Assembly (NCBI GenBank): GCA_964512285.1
Contig: CAZEJO010000008.1
Coordinates: 1 to 60,174 of the forward strand
Source of the DNA: SM23-28-2 sp964512285
GTDB taxonomy: Bacteria; Chloroflexota; Dehalococcoidia; SM23-28-2
Length of the DNA: 60,174 bases
Reading direction: 5' to 3'
In this document: positions 25,739 to 33,897 of the stretch, in pieces
How positions within the stretch are numbered: position 1 is the stretch's first letter
Layout: each line of letters opens with the position of its first letter
Made by a program: the position numbers and the translations under genes
Notes under the pieces: generated by a model
Database searches by the model: none
What the model was told of the DNA's origin: nothing
What the model saw: the letters and a program-made list of their open reading frames with translations, nothing else

Positions 25739-26230
25739 ATGGACAGACGAGTGGCCGAGGACTTGATCGACGGGCGGCTATCCTGGCCTCAGCTTAGAGA
25801 GATCCTCTTCCATCCTAAGGACCCTGAGCGGTTCCAGGTAGTCATGGACATCTTGCGAGAGCGCCTCGGCTGGGAAGAACCGGTTCTCCTCCCTCTAGCC
25901 GAGCACCTCTACGTGGTGCAGAAGGGAAGCCAGCGGGTGGTGCGCTGCGACTGCGGGTTCGAGTTCGGGGACTGCCGCGAAAACTGGAAGACGAAGGCGC
26001 GGGTCCTTGTGCGCAACGACGAATCGCTGCTGCGGGAGCTCTACCCGCAGATGATGCACAGTGACCCCGAGTGGATGGAGCTGCGGGAGTTCTACTGCCC
26101 GGGCTGCTTCGCCCTGCTGGAGGTTGAGGCGGTGCCTCCCGGCTATCCGGTCATGTTCGATTTCGAGCCCGACATCGATGGATTCTACGAATGGTTGGGG
26201 TTGCCGCTGCCGTCAAGCATCAGCGATTAG
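25739..26230 (+). CDS. Acetone-carboxylase gamma-type zinc subunit
   Basis: 163 residues from ATG 25739, behind GGAGGGGCG; the longer open frame upstream is a shadow. RCDCGFEFGDCRENWKTKA supplies Cys ligands and REFYCPGCFALLEVEA a second pair, consistent with a zinc site. The end (FDFEPDIDGFYEWLG) closely follows the gamma subunit of acetone and acetophenone carboxylases, which is about 168 residues. It is the most diagnostic member of the operon because simple hydantoinases lack it. It is part of the cytoplasmic ATP-dependent carboxylase complex. Confidence 0.85.
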   Translation: MDRRVAEDLIDGRLSWPQLREILFHPKDPERFQVVMDILRERLGWEEPVLLPLAEHLYVVQKGSQRVVRCDCGFEFGDCRENWKTKARVLVRNDESLLRELYPQMMHSDPEWMELREFYCPGCFALLEVEAVPPGYPVMFDFEPDIDGFYEWLGLPLPSSISD

Positions 26231-26253
26231 TTGTGGGGCGGTGGGGTGCTGGC

Positions 26254-27675
26254 CTAGGCGGCGAAGGCGGAGGCCCAGCGAACTGCCTCCGACAGATGCG
26301 AGCGAAGTACTTCGAAGCTGAAGTATCGTTTGCCTACGTCAATGTTGTGATGGGTGACGTTCTGGCGCTCCTTCTGATCCGTCAGAAGCGTCACCATCTC
26401 CTGCGCCGCGCTGGCTAACACTCCGGCGGGTACGCGGACGAGTCCTGCCGGGTCGCTCTCCTCCAGCACGGTGTCTCCCAGCGAGATGACCCGCACGCCC
26501 TTTGGTGCGATGTCTTCTCTGAAGACGGGGTATTCGAATACCGCCACGGGGAGGCCAGCGGCAAAGGCCTCCAGCAGTTGGTTGCCGAATCCCTCCCAGC
26601 CTGACGGGTAGAGCACAAAGTCGGCCATCGTGTACATATCGGGGTAAAGGGCATAGAATCTCTCCTCCGCCACACGTAGGGGAAGAACCTCGTCTCCCAC
26701 ATACAGCCAGTCGACCTTCAGCGTATCGAGCAGGGCGGAGAGGCTTTCTCGGTAATCGGCGAAGGCGCGTTCGGGTCTGCCCGCCAGAACGAGCACGATC
26801 CGACTCTCCTGGCTGAACACCTCGCCGTGGTACAGGGTTTTGCCGACTATGTCTCGGCGAAGACCCTGCAATACGGCGGCCAGGTGAGCCGCCAACTCTA
26901 TCTGCTTATTCGGCACGATACGAGCTCCGACGAAGAGCACAACATCAGACCTGTCGATACCATGCTTGGCCCGGAGTTCCCCTCGGATCCTTGCGTAATC
27001 TGGGGCATCGAGCCGGTGGCGAAAATCCATGGTGTCGTGGATGATTCCGGCCCGGACGCCCCTTGTGCCGAGAGCCCTCTGGTTGCGCGTGTTGATCGTC
27101 CAGTGGGAGAGGTTCGGCATCTTGGGAGGGAAATACCCATCAAGCAGCGACTGCGCGAATCTGCACGTCGCGGTGAACTTGTAGGCCCCTTCGCTGAGGA
27201 TATCGTGGTGGATCGCCACACAGGGCAGGCGCAGGTCTGCGAGCAGCTCGGCGAGACTGACCGTGGCCACGGGATGAACGGGCAGCGATAGCATGTTGTG
27301 GACAAAGAGCATGTCCGGCGCCAAGGTCTTGATCCCATCGCTCAGTTCTCGCTTCAGCTCTGCGACGGCTCGCCCGAAAGCGCGCTCAAGGTCGGCCTCG
27401 TCGGCGAAGTCAGTGATCCCGTGGCCGAAGAGATTGTTCATCATCACCGCCACATCTTGGCGGTCGAATTCCAGCGCCGGCACGGAGAGGTCTGCCCAAT
27501 CGTAGGCCGAGCAGACGGCGACCTGATGGCCCATCGCTTCGAGAAGGGCCTGGCGCTTCATGATCTCGAGGGATACGCCGTCAGTACCAGCCGAGTCGGT
27601 CACATCTGCCGCGGTTCGGCGGCCGCCTTCAGCGCGCGTCCGGGCGGAGCGGAAGTGGACAATGAGCACCTTCAT
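26254..27675 (-). CDS. Glycosyltransferase (GT-B fold, GT4-like)
   Basis: 473 residues. The N-terminal MKVLIVHFRSA and a donor-domain segment DVVLFVGARIVPNKQIELAA, followed by EGFGNQLLEAFAAGLPVAVF with the conserved E-x7-E pattern, indicate a retaining GT-B glycosyltransferase. An AIHHDILSE segment sits in the acceptor half. It transfers a sugar from a nucleotide donor, to an unknown acceptor. It lies alone, convergent with the carboxylase operon (23 bp between). The long central region between the two Rossmann halves is less typical, and the family assignment is broader than the subtype. Confidence 0.7.
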   Translation of the reverse strand: MKVLIVHFRSARTRAEGGRRTAADVTDSAGTDGVSLEIMKRQALLEAMGHQVAVCSAYDWADLSVPALEFDRQDVAVMMNNLFGHGITDFADEADLERAFGRAVAELKRELSDGIKTLAPDMLFVHNMLSLPVHPVATVSLAELLADLRLPCVAIHHDILSEGAYKFTATCRFAQSLLDGYFPPKMPNLSHWTINTRNQRALGTRGVRAGIIHDTMDFRHRLDAPDYARIRGELRAKHGIDRSDVVLFVGARIVPNKQIELAAHLAAVLQGLRRDIVGKTLYHGEVFSQESRIVLVLAGRPERAFADYRESLSALLDTLKVDWLYVGDEVLPLRVAEERFYALYPDMYTMADFVLYPSGWEGFGNQLLEAFAAGLPVAVFEYPVFREDIAPKGVRVISLGDTVLEESDPAGLVRVPAGVLASAAQEMVTLLTDQKERQNVTHHNIDVGKRYFSFEVLRSHLSEAVRWASAFAA

Positions 27676-27741
27676 GCAGTCGACTCCGTTCCTTGAAAGG
27701 TGGTCTCTTTTCCATGGTACCGGTCAATAGCGGTTGCCTAT

Positions 27742-27785
27742 GGGGTGCCAATATGCCATCCGGCTGTTCGCAGGTCAAGCGGTCA
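27742..27785 (+). repeat. Dispersed 44-bp element, copy 2
   Basis: Second copy of the element at 16156-16199, in the gap between the glycosyltransferase and the histidine kinase. It keeps the GGGGTGCCAAT and CGCAGGTCAAGC blocks at identical spacing. Confidence 0.4.
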
Positions 27786-27829
27786 CGGAGTCGTGGTCGT
27801 AGTGCAGAAGGCTGCCCGGGCTCCGACCC

Positions 27830-29107
27830 TTAGTGAGCGGGGAGCTCCACCGTGAGGGTGGTGCCCGTGCCTGGGGAGCTGTCGACTCGTATCGAGCCCC
27901 GGTGACCTTCCACGATCCACTTGGCGATCGCCAACCCCAGGCCGGTCCCTCCCTCGGCTCGGGAGCGTGCCTTGTCCGCTCGGTAGAAGCGGTCGAAGAC
28001 ATGGGGGAGGGCCTCCGGCGGGATGCCGCTGCCCGAGTCCCTGACGCACACCACCGCCTTGCCGCCATCTGCCTCCAGCGTCAGTTCCACTATCCCCGCG
28101 GCGTCCGTGAACTTGATGGCGTTGTCGAGCAGGATGAGCAGAAGCTCTCTTAGGCGCACCTCATCCCCCTGGACCCGGACCTGTCCGTCGACGCGGACGT
28201 CTAGCTGAAGCTCCTTCTTGTCGGTCAGCACCCTCACCTGCTTTCCCACGTCTTCCACCAAGTCGTGGAGGGCAATTTCCGTGAAGGTGAAGGGGGTTGT
28301 GCCGGCGTCGGCCTTTGTCAGGGTCAGCATCTGGCTGACCAGAGTGCTCAGCCCGTCGGTCTCCCGAATGATGTCGTTCAGGGAAGGCATGTTGGCTCGA
28401 ACGGGCTCCTCGGGATGGCGCTGTAGGAGCTCAGCGTTGGCCCGGATCAGCGATAGAGGCGTGCGCAGCTCGTGGGAGGCATCGGCCACGAAGACCCGCT
28501 GACGGTCCATAGCAGCGCCTATGGGCCGGAGAACCCGGCCGGCGAGGAAGAAGCCGCCGACGAGGGCAAGCGCTAACCCGCCGCCGCCGCCGCCGCCGAG
28601 AATGAATATCAGGCGACGCAGGGCCTCTTTTTCGGGCTCAATGCTCCTGCCCACCTGCAGTGCCACATCAAGCGCCTGGGGGCCCCTTATGGGCACCACA
28701 TACACGCGCAGGCTCTCGTCGGTGGAGGAGTCCGTGTTCTCGAAAGCGGGGTCGCCGTCCAGCGCCTTCTCGATGGTCTCCTGACTTGCCAGGCCGTTGG
28801 GGTCGACGTTGGCCGTGCTCGCCAGCAGCTCGCCGTCGCGGTCGACCAGGGCGTAGAAGTAGCCGCCTGCGGTGAAGGTGGGCCCCACGATGACGTTTAC
28901 GGGAGACTGCTCGGGTCGAATCTGCTGGCCGAGCCTCGGAGCCAGCACGCGCACCTCGGTGGTGGCGCGGTCGCGCAGGCTGTCGTCGACGGCGTCGAAG
29001 AGGACGGCGTGGGCGGTGAAGTAAACAACGACGCCGAGCACGGTCAGGATCAGAGCCAGGACAGCCACGAACCAGAGGGTCAGACGCCAGCGTGTTGAAG
29101 CAAACAT
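27830..29107 (-). CDS. Sensor histidine kinase
   Basis: 425 residues. A membrane span at about 8-31, an extracytoplasmic domain to about 155 and a second span (about 163-187, with a run of six Gly) frame the sensor. The HisKA motif SHELRTPLSLIRANAELL carries the phospho-His. The ATPase part has DNAIKFTDAAG, DSGSGIPPEALPHVFDRFYR and GGTGLGLAIAKWIVEGH. The link between the second span and HisKA is short. Only 2 bases separate it from the response regulator gene, so they are partners. The divergent PDZ gene is the obvious target. Confidence 0.92.
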   Translation of the reverse strand: MFASTRWRLTLWFVAVLALILTVLGVVVYFTAHAVLFDAVDDSLRDRATTEVRVLAPRLGQQIRPEQSPVNVIVGPTFTAGGYFYALVDRDGELLASTANVDPNGLASQETIEKALDGDPAFENTDSSTDESLRVYVVPIRGPQALDVALQVGRSIEPEKEALRRLIFILGGGGGGGLALALVGGFFLAGRVLRPIGAAMDRQRVFVADASHELRTPLSLIRANAELLQRHPEEPVRANMPSLNDIIRETDGLSTLVSQMLTLTKADAGTTPFTFTEIALHDLVEDVGKQVRVLTDKKELQLDVRVDGQVRVQGDEVRLRELLLILLDNAIKFTDAAGIVELTLEADGGKAVVCVRDSGSGIPPEALPHVFDRFYRADKARSRAEGGTGLGLAIAKWIVEGHRGSIRVDSSPGTGTTLTVELPAH

Positions 29108-29109
29108 AA

Positions 29110-29781
29110 CTATCGACCGAGGAAGTAGCCGACGCCGCGGATCGTGCCGATGAGCTTGTCGGGGTGTCCCTTGTCAACCTTGCGTCGGACGTAGGAAACG
29201 TAGACATCCACCAGATTGGAATCGGGCGTGTGGTCGTAGCCCCAGAGGTGATCGAGGATCTGGGTGCGGGTGACCACGCGCCCCTCGTTGCGCATGAGGA
29301 ACTCCAGCAGAGCGAACTCCTTGGGGCTCAGCTCGATGACGCGGCCAGCCCGTTCGGCGCGTCGTCGGTTCAAGTCCAGCACCAGGTCAGCGGACTGGAG
29401 CCGTTCGGGCTCGCGGGCCTGGACGCGACGGCGACCCAGGGCACGCAGGCGGGCCAGGAGCTCCTGGAAGGCGAATGGCTTGGTGAGGTAGTCGTCGGCG
29501 CCGGCGTCCAAGCCCCGCACGCGGTCGTTCACGTCGTCGAGGGCGGTGAGCAGGATGACAGGTGTATCCACGCGGTTCTTGCGCAGCGACTGGCAGACTT
29601 CGATGCCGTCGAGCCCCGGCAGTAGGATGTCAAGGACGATGACGTCGTGGGAGCCCTCCATGGCCATGGCCAGCCCCTCCTCGCCGTCGTAGGCCAGGTC
29701 GACTGTGTGGCCCTCCTCCTCCAGTACGCGCCGTATCACTCGGGCCAGGCGTCGTTCGTCCTCTACCACCAATGTGTACAT
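29110..29781 (-). CDS. OmpR/PhoB-family response regulator
   Basis: 223 residues from ATG 29781, chosen over an upstream start because MYTLVVEDERRLARV is the normal receiver start and AGGTGA precedes it. Asp in IVLDILLPGLDG is the phosphorylation site, LLTA and TKPFAF complete the receiver. The C-terminal winged helix contains IELSPKEFALLEFLMRN and VDVYVSYVRRKVDKG. It is transcribed with the kinase. Direct repeats just upstream of its gene have the spacing expected for this family, suggesting autoregulation. Confidence 0.93.
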   Translation of the reverse strand: MYTLVVEDERRLARVIRRVLEEEGHTVDLAYDGEEGLAMAMEGSHDVIVLDILLPGLDGIEVCQSLRKNRVDTPVILLTALDDVNDRVRGLDAGADDYLTKPFAFQELLARLRALGRRRVQAREPERLQSADLVLDLNRRRAERAGRVIELSPKEFALLEFLMRNEGRVVTRTQILDHLWGYDHTPDSNLVDVYVSYVRRKVDKGHPDKLIGTIRGVGYFLGR

Positions 29782-29818
29782 GCTCACCTGCCCTTGGTGC
29801 ATCTATTGTAGACGAAAA

Positions 29819-29844
29819 ACATTAAGAAAACATTAAAGACATTC
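29819..29844. promoter_or_regulatory. Direct repeats ACATTAA (11-bp spacing), probable response-regulator sites
   Basis: ACATTAA occurs at 29819-29825 and 29830-29836, and a weaker ACATTC at 29839-29844, in the AT-rich 192-bp region between the divergent response regulator and PDZ genes. Repeats one helical turn apart are the classic operator form for OmpR/PhoB winged-helix dimers. Confidence 0.55.
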
Positions 29845-29973
29845 TGGCCCAATGTTGAGGGACTCTAATACGTTTCCAATGTGGCCTTAAGGTTGGTGGG
29901 CTAATCTGTGTAGCAGTGGTTGTTTGTGGGGATGGAGGAGTCCTAGGGTCTCCTCCAGGTAGGCAAAGGAGGT

Positions 29974-30897
29974 ATGGTGATGGCCAAGAATCGACTAGTG
30001 CGGGCGGGGATAGCAGTGGTGGCCCTGCTCGCGGTTGTGGGAAGTGCTGCCTTCCTCATCGCTGCCGCTGATAGCGCAGGCTCGACGAAGGCCTCTGCGG
30101 CAGCGTCCGCAACGGAGAGCCAGTCGGAAAATCCCTGGTTAGGGGTGACGCTAGCTCGCACTCCAGACGGCGTTACCATCGCTCAGGTTATCGCCGACAG
30201 CCCCGCCGACGCAGCGGGCCTGCAGCGGGGCGATGTCATCGAAGCCGTCGATGGGACCGAGGTCGACAATACGAGCGAATTCCGCGATCAGCTCGCCGAC
30301 AAGAACGTCGGTGACACCGTGACCTTGAGCATATCCCGCGACGGCCAGGCTCAGGATGTTGCCGTCACCCTGGAGGCGCAGCCAGAGGCGCTTCCACGGG
30401 CGATTCCCTTGCTGCCGGAACTGGAAGGCATACCGTCGGGTGAGATGTTCGGCCACATCCTCGGCGGACAGTTCAATCTGACAGACGAGGAGGGCAACCC
30501 CGTCACAGTCGTCCTGGAGGCAGGGACCGTCGCGAGCGTTGACGCCGATGCTGGCACGCTGACGGTGGACCTGAACGCTGGCGGCACCAAGACCTACACG
30601 GTGGAGGACGATGACCTCATCTGTCGGGGCGGTCTCTCCGACCTGGAGGAAGGCGACAACGTCACGGTCATGACGGTGGGCGACGACGTACGCGCCGTGC
30701 TCCCAGGTGGCGGGCTGGGCTTCCTTCCCGGCCTGGGTGGAAAGCACGGCCGGTTCGGCTTCGGTGAAGGCCCATTCGGTGATCGGGGCTTCAATCGTGG
30801 CGGATTCGGCGATCGGGGCTTCGAGAATGGCGGTTTCGGTTCGTTCTCTGTGCCGGACGCTGGTCCCAACAACGCCGCCTCCGGTACAGGGCTGTAA
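29974..30897 (+). CDS. Secreted or membrane-anchored PDZ-domain protein
   Basis: 307 residues. N-terminal signal or anchor at about 9-30 (AGIAVVALLAVVGSAAFLIA), then one PDZ domain at about 50-130 (PWLGVTLA, ADSPADAAGLQRGDVIEAVDG, VTLSISRDGQ). No trypsin-like protease domain precedes the PDZ, so this is not HtrA. A beta-rich region (about 165-235, TVEDDDLICRGGLSDLEEGD) and a Gly/Phe/Arg-rich tail (GFGDRGF repeats) follow. ATG 29974 has AAAGGAGG. Divergent from the kinase/regulator pair and probably in its regulon. Confidence 0.82.
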   Translation: MVMAKNRLVRAGIAVVALLAVVGSAAFLIAAADSAGSTKASAAASATESQSENPWLGVTLARTPDGVTIAQVIADSPADAAGLQRGDVIEAVDGTEVDNTSEFRDQLADKNVGDTVTLSISRDGQAQDVAVTLEAQPEALPRAIPLLPELEGIPSGEMFGHILGGQFNLTDEEGNPVTVVLEAGTVASVDADAGTLTVDLNAGGTKTYTVEDDDLICRGGLSDLEEGDNVTVMTVGDDVRAVLPGGGLGFLPGLGGKHGRFGFGEGPFGDRGFNRGGFGDRGFENGGFGSFSVPDAGPNNAASGTGL

Positions 30898-30906
30898 GCT
30901 AGACCG

Positions 30907-30928
30907 GGGCTGAGATCAATCTCAGCCC
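30907..30928 (+). terminator. Hairpin after the PDZ gene (10-bp perfect stem)
   Basis: GGGCTGAGAT-CA-ATCTCAGCCC forms ten pairs on paper (fewer at the tight loop) 9 bases after the PDZ stop. No T-run follows, so it may be a Rho-assisted terminator or an mRNA 3' end. Confidence 0.5.
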
Positions 30929-30979
30929 TAATGAGAATGCCCCCTCGGGAGCGCCTCCTCCCGCTGTGGCAGCGATGGG

Positions 30980-31062
30980 AGGTGAGTAGGCGCAGAAGTC
31001 GCGAGGGCTGCCGGACTAGGAGAGCAGACATCCGGCAGCCCTCCGCGCTTCGCGGCTCACCT
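30980..31062. repeat. Nested inverted repeats forming a possible three-way junction
   Basis: Outer stem AGGTGAG (30980-30986) with CTCACCT (31056-31062). Inside it a perfect 13-bp stem GAGGGCTGCCGGA (31003-31015) with TCCGGCAGCCCTC (31031-31043) and a small CGCG-CTT-CGCG hairpin (31044-31054). This could be a structured RNA, a repetitive palindrome or a 3' processing signal. Confidence 0.55.
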
Positions 31063-31144
31063 GCGACAGGCTTAAGTTGGCCGCTGCAATGCTGTTTGTG
31101 GCGGCATTTTCGATTAGCCAAGCCAGTGCGTCGGCTACGTCTGT

Positions 31145-31173
31145 TTGACTGTAAGACGTCTGCAAGCCATCAT
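31145..31173 (+). promoter_or_regulatory. Candidate promoter TTGACT-17-CATCAT for the exporter operon
   Basis: TTGACT (31145-31150) and CATCAT (31168-31173) at 17-bp spacing, about 76 bp before the adaptor start. The -35 is good, the -10 is poor. Confidence 0.4.
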
Positions 31174-31248
31174 ATGGTTACTTGAATCAGTGGTCTACCG
31201 ATGTGCGGTAGGCTTGCGTCATCTTCACAGGCAAGGAGCTGGGGACTC

Positions 31249-33135
31249 ATGGGAATGATCGATAGGAGAAGGCCTCGCTGGCTTGTGCTCTTGGCTGTGC
31301 TGATAGCCGTTGCGGTGGGAGGCTTCTTGGTCTACTACTTCTGGTTCACTGACAACGGCTCCGATGGGGAAGCCTTCAACACGTACACGGTGACCACGAG
31401 CACCATTCGCTTCAGCGTCACTACCTCGGGCGAGGCAAAAGCGGTGAGGGACACGGTGGCCAGCTTCGGCATAGCGGGCAGGGTGGAGTCTATCGACGTA
31501 AAGCTGGGCGATGAGGTCAAGACAGACCAGGAGCTGGCCAGCCTGGAAACCGACACCCTGGAGAATCAGCTAGCCACGGCCGAGGCAAATCTTCTGTCGG
31601 CGCGCATCCGGCTACAGCAGATCGAAGACGGGGCCTCTGACGCCGAGAAGGCAGCCGCTCAAGAGGCGGTGGTGAGCGCTCAAGTGGCATATGACACAGC
31701 CTCGGATAACCTGGATGATCTGCTGGACGGACCTTCTGATGCTGAGCTGTCTGCGGCGGAGGAGAGAGTAAGGAGCGCTGAATCAGCGCTTCTTGCTGCC
31801 CAGGATAGCCTGAGGAAGCTGGAGGAGGGCGCTTCGGAGGCCGATCTGGCGGCCGCTGAGGCTAATGTGGCAATCGCCGAGGCGAACCTGACGAGCGCCA
31901 AGAGTCTGCGAACAAGCGCCAAGGCGAACGTGCAGTCGACGGAAGCAGCTCTCCAGGGCGCCGCTGAGGCCTATTGCGACGCCGACGACCATATCTTCGA
32001 CATCTGCGAGGACTTCTCCGATGACTTCTCCATCCCCCTCACCAAGCACCAAATCAATCAACTCAACGATTCCATTAACCCTGAGGAAGACCCGGAAGCG
32101 GCCCTCGTTGCGGCGACCAGCGCTCTCATCCAGGCCAACTCAGTTTACAGCAGCGCGCTGGCAAGCGAAGGCGATGCCAATGCAGCCGTTGGGGCTGCCG
32201 AGATCGCTCTTGCATCCGCCCAGGAAGCTCTCGACGAGGTGAAAGAGGGGGCCGACCCAGAGGAGATTGCTACGGCCGAAGCAGCGGTGACAGCGGCCGA
32301 GCAGGCCCTGGAAGCGGCTCAGCTACAACTGGACGAGCTTCGCGATGGGCCGACCGAGTCTGACATTGCCGCCGCCCAGGGCGCAGTCGACACTGCGGCC
32401 GCGAATTTGGCGACAGCCATAGCGACCAGGGATGATGTCTTTGCTGGCGCTGACCAAGAGGACATCGACTTGCAGACTCAGCAGGTGCAGATCGCTGAGT
32501 TGGCAGTGAAGCAGGCTCGCGAGAACCTGGAGGACGCGAAGCTGATAGCGCCCTTCGATGGCACTGTCGCAGCGGTTAACATCAGCGAGGGCGATCTGGT
32601 CACCTCGGCTACCCCGGCCATGACTCTGCTCACGCCTGATGCCCTGGAGGTGGAGCTGACTCTTGGCGAGACGGACCTGCCCAGCGTGAGGGTTGGTCAC
32701 AAGGGGCTCATCATCTTCGATGCCATCCTGGAGAAGGCTTATCCGCTGACAGTAACGGAAATAGGCCTGGCTCCCACCATAGAGCAGGGCGTGGTCATTT
32801 ATCTTGCCACCGCCCAGCTTGATGGGTTCGATGCCAACGCTGACGTTCGGCCGGCTCCAGGCATGAGTGGATCGGCCGTTATTGTTACCGAGGAAAAGGC
32901 CGGTGTCCTGGCTGTACCCAACACGGCCATTAGGCGTCGCGGGCAGGACAAGGTCGTTGAGGTAGTGAGCGACGGCAAGCTCGAGACCAGGAAGGTCCAG
33001 ACAGGCGCTAGTGACGCTGAAAAGACGGAGGTCCTCAGCGGCCTGAAGGTTGGCGATGTGGTGAAGCTCCCAGGCAGCGTTTCGGTTGAGGAGGCAGCGG
33101 GGGAAGCGGAGGAACTTCCGGCCGGTCTTCGCTAG
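31249..33135 (+). CDS. Membrane fusion protein / periplasmic-adaptor-like (HlyD/MacA family)
   Basis: 628 residues from ATG 31249 (AAGGAGCTGGGG upstream). One membrane span at about 10-28, then the first half of the lipoyl-type barrel (TSGEAKAVRDTVASFGIAG), a very long Ala-rich helical region (about 105-430) and the second half (LIAPFDGTVAAVNISEGDLV). The helical part contains six copies of a 33-residue repeat in two runs of three, separated by an insert with two Cys (AYCDADDHIFDICEDF). Adaptors of MacB-type exporters are usually nearer 380-450 residues, so the helical part is enlarged. The ATPase and permease follow at once. Confidence 0.86.
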   Translation: MGMIDRRRPRWLVLLAVLIAVAVGGFLVYYFWFTDNGSDGEAFNTYTVTTSTIRFSVTTSGEAKAVRDTVASFGIAGRVESIDVKLGDEVKTDQELASLETDTLENQLATAEANLLSARIRLQQIEDGASDAEKAAAQEAVVSAQVAYDTASDNLDDLLDGPSDAELSAAEERVRSAESALLAAQDSLRKLEEGASEADLAAAEANVAIAEANLTSAKSLRTSAKANVQSTEAALQGAAEAYCDADDHIFDICEDFSDDFSIPLTKHQINQLNDSINPEEDPEAALVAATSALIQANSVYSSALASEGDANAAVGAAEIALASAQEALDEVKEGADPEEIATAEAAVTAAEQALEAAQLQLDELRDGPTESDIAAAQGAVDTAAANLATAIATRDDVFAGADQEDIDLQTQQVQIAELAVKQARENLEDAKLIAPFDGTVAAVNISEGDLVTSATPAMTLLTPDALEVELTLGETDLPSVRVGHKGLIIFDAILEKAYPLTVTEIGLAPTIEQGVVIYLATAQLDGFDANADVRPAPGMSGSAVIVTEEKAGVLAVPNTAIRRRGQDKVVEVVSDGKLETRKVQTGASDAEKTEVLSGLKVGDVVKLPGSVSVEEAAGEAEELPAGLR

Positions 33136-33150
33136 GCAGCAATTCGCACC

Positions 33151-33897
33151 ATGGTCAAGCTGACCGATATCACCAAGGTCTACCACGCTGGCGATGTGCC
33201 AGTGCCCGCTCTGCGAGGGATCAACCTGGAGATACGGGAGGGCGAGTTCCTGGCCATCATGGGGCCTTCGGGCTCCGGCAAGTCTACCCTCCTGAATATC
33301 CTCGGCTGCCTGGACAAACCCACGTCAGGGACTTATGAACTCGATGGCCTGACGGTCAGTGCGTTCGATGAGGAGCGGCTGGCGGTGCTCCGTAATCGCA
33401 AGATCGGCTTCGTCTTCCAGAGCTTCAACCTCCTTCGTCGCCTATCAGCTATCGAGCAGGTGGAGCTACCCTTGCTCTATCGCAGGACGCCCAACCGGCG
33501 GCAGCTAGCGCATCAGGCGCTTGTTGACATGGGACTGTCCGACCGCACAGCGCACCGGCCGCCGCAGCTTTCGGGAGGCGAACAGCAGCGGGTGGCCATT
33601 GCCCGTTGCCTTGTGACGAGTCCTGCACTGGTGCTGGCTGACGAGCCGACAGGCGCCCTGGATACTAATACCGGCCACGATATCATGCACATCTTTCAGC
33701 GACTCAACGCGGAGCGGGACATAACCATTGCCCTTGTGACGCACGAAGAGGAGATCGCCGCCTACGCTCACAGAGTCATTCGGCTTCAAGATGGGCAGAT
33801 CGTCAGCGATGAGGTGATGCCATCGTCGAAGGGATCACCAAGGGCGGGAAAACCCTCGCTCGGTGGTGACGGTGGAAGAGAGGCTTCGACGGCATGA
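33151..33897 (+). CDS. ABC exporter ATPase (MacB/LolD type)
   Basis: 248 residues. Walker A GPSGSGKST, Q-loop FVFQSFNLL, signature LSGGEQQRVAIARCL and Walker B LVLADEPTGALDT are complete, with the His switch VTHEEE. EPTGALDT is typical of the MacB/LolD/FtsE group. It starts 15 bases after the adaptor stop without a clear ribosome binding site and ends in ATGA, overlapping the permease start by 4 bases. It powers the FtsX-like permease rather than an importer. The last 25 residues after QIVSDEV are variable. Confidence 0.92.
   Translation: MVKLTDITKVYHAGDVPVPALRGINLEIREGEFLAIMGPSGSGKSTLLNILGCLDKPTSGTYELDGLTVSAFDEERLAVLRNRKIGFVFQSFNLLRRLSAIEQVELPLLYRRTPNRRQLAHQALVDMGLSDRTAHRPPQLSGGEQQRVAIARCLVTSPALVLADEPTGALDTNTGHDIMHIFQRLNAERDITIALVTHEEEIAAYAHRVIRLQDGQIVSDEVMPSSKGSPRAGKPSLGGDGGREASTA

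Larger units (their letters stand above)
30898..31248. other. 351-bp gap with terminator-like hairpin, three-stem structure and promoter
   Basis: No ORF is supported. The segment holds the hairpin at 30907-30928, a larger structure at 30980-31062 and a candidate promoter at 31145-31173 before the adaptor gene. Two ACGTCTG repeats (31137-31143 and 31156-31162) flank the -35. Confidence 0.5.

Noticed and set aside
29974..30897. HtrA-type protease
   Set aside because: Only a PDZ domain is present; there is no Ser-His-Asp protease domain before it.
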